Shown here in pieces: positions 61,817 to 64,000 of a DNA stretch of 64,000 bases. The DNA comes from Rhynchopus sp. YZ270_cl-10 (lineage: Eukaryota; Euglenozoa; Diplonemea; Diplonemida; Diplonemidae): assembly GCA_964035575.1 (NCBI GenBank), contig OZ037932.1:620001-684000 (forward strand). The letters are read 5' to 3'. Numbering within the stretch: position 1 is the stretch's first letter; every line of letters starts with the position of its first letter. A program made the position numbers and the translations under genes. Under the pieces are notes generated by a model, which was not told where the DNA came from, ran no database searches, and saw nothing but the letters and a program-made list of their open reading frames with translations.

Positions 61817-62534
61817 AAAAAAAATTGAGCTTGTGCACAGCATTAAAACGCTATTTCCAAATTTAATAGTAAACGATAATAAAAAGGCGTGAAAAGATGG
61901 ATGTGCATCTTTCAAAAGTAAATTCGCAACAAAAAAAATCTCCCCTTGAAGTTTGAGTGCAGGCAGGGGTGCTGTGCAGGTTTTTTTGAAACTAAAAGGG
62001 GGAAGTAATAACATGGTTCAGAACATTTCAGCAAACAATAAAAAAAAGTTGAGTTAAAGCTGATTCTAAGCTTAGTAAACGATTGTAGGTGCAAACATCT
62101 CCTCTAGATGAGCAACACTCAACAGAATGTAAGCACAATGAAGGAACGAACAAAACGTACCAGATGCAAAAAGAGACCCACTACAGGCCACAACCATCTG
62201 ACAAAAAAAAAATATAAATAATTACCACGCACGAAAAAGAACCATTTTTCCAATTGTGTCGGACCTGGTAGGTATTAAAACCCCCCACTAATCAGTAGCA
62301 TATTCCGACAATAACCACCTACCCCAAGACAGGTTCTGCCCTTGTCCCTTTCCTTTTTGTTGTCGGTATCACTTTTTTTTTATATAATTTCGAACACACT
62401 TTACTCCGGGGGGAAGGGGTGTGGGGGTGCGGGAGGATGGGGGAGATCATAAACGCAAACAGGTTCCAAACATTCATTCGGTTGAACGTTTTCCAAAAAA
62501 AATAACTATTTATTGGTATGAAATAAGGAATACT

Positions 62535-62686
62535 TTTTTTCACGCTACAGGTCGTTCGAGTTACCTGCTGCAGAAATGGTTCCCGAGCGAAGCGAGGGGA
62601 CCATGTAATACGGAAAAATAATTTACCGAGCGAAGCGAGGTGAATTATGTGCAGCAGGTAACGAGCGCACCTGTAGCGTGAAAAAA
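62535..62686. repeat. Branched palindromic element, ~150 bp
   Basis: Outer arms TTTTTTCACGCTACAGGT and ACCTGTAGCGTGAAAAAA pair perfectly. A second stem follows (TTACCTGCTGCA/TGCAGCAGGTAA). Inside are two further hairpins, stems GGTTCCC/GGGGACC and AATTTACC/GGTGAATT, each closing on the same 12-nt GAGCGAAGCGAG. Single-stranded, it would fold into a branched cruciform. It is likely a mobile or structured element; no coding capacity. Confidence 0.85.
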
Positions 62687-62713
62687 CGGATGCCTTATGA
62701 CAAACAATACGTA

Positions 62714-63182
62714 ATTTTATTCCGGTTTACAAAGTAGGGGTAGTCCCCAAGCACAGGCCAAAAAACAGTGAGATGGGAGATCAGGAAAAATAAATACCAC
62801 CCACACCACACGTATCACCTGTTACAGGAGCTAATCAAAAGAAAAAAAAGAACAACAACAAATGCCGAGGACAACGCTTAAGGCGAAGATGCAGGAGGCA
62901 TACGAGAGCGGACTAAGCAACTACAAGAGCTTCGCCTCTTACAAGCTCGAGTGAGCTCCAAATTTTTGTCCAGATCCCCACCCTCCCCACCTGAAATCCA
63001 CCCACCACACAGGAATCCTCATACAGGTGCGCCGTGAAATAAGGTGACTTTTTTTCACGCCCCGTGCAATTTACACATAAATTGCCGTGAAATAAGGTGA
63101 CTTTTAACACACAAAGTTCTTCTTATTTCACTGCATTTTGGCCTGTGCTTGGGGACTACTACTTTGTAAACCGGAATAAAAA
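62714..63182. mobile_element. Non-autonomous TIR element, ~470 bp
   Basis: Inverted ends of about 50-60 bp (TTTTATTCCGGTTTACAAAG, then AGTCCCCAAGCACAGGCC) match except for small indels. A clear target duplication could not be fixed because both flanks are A/T runs. Inside is one short ORF (62863-62955, plus strand) and a twice-repeated GCCGTGAAATAAGGTGACTT (near 63033 and 63084). It lies just 28 bp from the branched palindrome. Confidence 0.8.
62863..62955 (+). CDS. 30-codon ORF inside the TIR element
   Basis: ATG to TGA, reading MPRTTLKAKMQEAYESGLSN then YKSFASYKLE. The composition is protein-like and GC-richer than the element's flanks. It may be a remnant of a transposase N-terminus (helical, basic) left in a deletion derivative. 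It is too short to assign, and expression is unproven. Confidence 0.3.
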
Positions 63183-64000
63183 CTTTTTGGAAAATAAACA
63201 GGACAAAAAAGGAGGGTAGGTGGTACGAGCACGAGGACACACCAAAAGCTCTGAGGGGGCACGGAAGGGTTCTGCAGTACAGAACGCGATTTGCCTTTTT
63301 TTTTAAAAAGGGCAAATCCCGACGGTAAAAAACAGGACCATTCCGCTCCCTTTTCAAGCCTAAATACAGCCAAAGTCGCTCAATATTGCGATATTGTGCA
63401 TTTGGGTTCTGGTCTCTCCCTTTTGTGTGCACTCATCCCTTTGTAAAGACGCGTGCACACAATATTTGAGCAGACACCCAAAACGTTTTAATTCACTTTA
63501 ATTTTTATGTCTCAATTTCTTTTGATCACATTTTTTTTTTCTTCTCCCACTGGGAATTTCTTTACAGATTCTGTGCAATGTCATGGCAACACCCCTTCAA
63601 TAAAGGCTTGTAGGCAGACAAGGCAAAGAGAGATCGAAACTGGAAGGAAAACTGGCTCCATATTTTTTTATTAGTTTTTTTACTTTGTTTTTGTTTCTTC
63701 TTTTTTTTTCAGTGTTATGCGCTGTGTAAACGTTTTGTGATAATAGGAGTTGTGGTTTTGCTGTTTGCTGGGGAGAGAAAAAAAAAACCACCAAACAAAG
63801 AGTATAAAAAAAAATGACATTTTGCAAAAGGATTCTCCAAAGAACATAACACCGAAAAGGGGGAGAGGAAAAAAAAAACACAAAAAAAATTGTTGGGGGA
63901 ACCTAAGCCCCCTCGTGTTTAGTCACCTAGGTATAAAAAGAGGGGAGAAAGGAAAGAGTCGTGTATATGCTTTACTGTACCTATCTAAACATCTAAATGT
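63183..64000. other. Right-end spacer
   Basis: AT-rich DNA with one family A fold-back near the edge. No gene was found. Confidence 0.45.
63897..63930 (+). repeat. Fold-back repeat family A
   Basis: GGGAACCTAAGCCCCCTCG, TGTTTAGTCACCTAG, preceded by an A-rich tract. Confidence 0.7.

Larger units (their letters stand above)
58444..62513. other. Gene-free, hairpin-dense region
   Basis: About 4 kb with no credible ORF but the highest density of fold-back repeats in the window: families A, D, E, F, G and J are all represented, often 50-150 bp apart. A tRNA or snRNA gene was looked for and not found. Confidence 0.55.

Noticed and set aside
58444-64000. Possible snoRNA, SL RNA or 5S gene among the hairpins
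   Set aside because: No box elements, Sm-site or conserved 5S segments were seen, and hairpin copies are too short and too numerous.

Overview
The window is nuclear DNA of a protist, most likely a euglenozoan and plausibly a diplonemid. Three things suggest this. All 12 well-supported host genes lie on the minus strand with no switch over 64 kb, as in polycistronic euglenozoan gene clusters. The papain-family protease at 9957-10943 is closest in wording to trypanosomatid cruzipain-type enzymes. GC-rich, mostly uninterrupted coding regions sit in AT-rich, repeat-filled spacers. Conventional introns also occur (10 placed here, 49-251 nt, nine of ten starting GTATG), which argues against a trypanosomatid and fits a diplonemid or euglenid. 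The taxonomic call is inference; no rRNA or spliced-leader gene was found.

Layout in transcription order (right to left): a degenerate EF-hand protein (58443-57238); a receptor-like multi-pass protein carrying PH and AGC-kinase domains (55817-51308); a doubtful multi-exon locus (about 51131-50663); a gene-free repeat region of about 10 kb that holds an apparently intact Tc1/mariner element and an 855-bp MITE; a 211-residue protein of unknown function (40051-39165); a Golgi-type glycosyltransferase (38197-36092); a short divergent SMC ATPase (33861-30943); exportin-7 (30487-26696); a 3.7-kb spacer with a 1.4-kb terminal-inverted-repeat element; a secreted class I haem peroxidase (23034-21913); mitochondrial NFU1 (20839-19854); a PDZ/coiled-coil protein (18890-17313); an LRR-IQ-coiled-coil protein (16623-13150); a cathepsin L-like protease (10943-9957); and the first 3113 codons of a giant cytoplasmic fibronectin type III protein that runs off the left edge.

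The gene products share no pathway (nuclear export, chromosome structure, Fe-S assembly, secretion, cytoskeleton), as expected for a polycistronic unit. The most unusual feature is the non-coding DNA. It is studded with dozens of 35-100 bp fold-back repeats in several families. Nearly every copy found points the same way relative to the genes, including copies inside introns. There are also four TIR or palindromic elements with short sub-terminal repeats.
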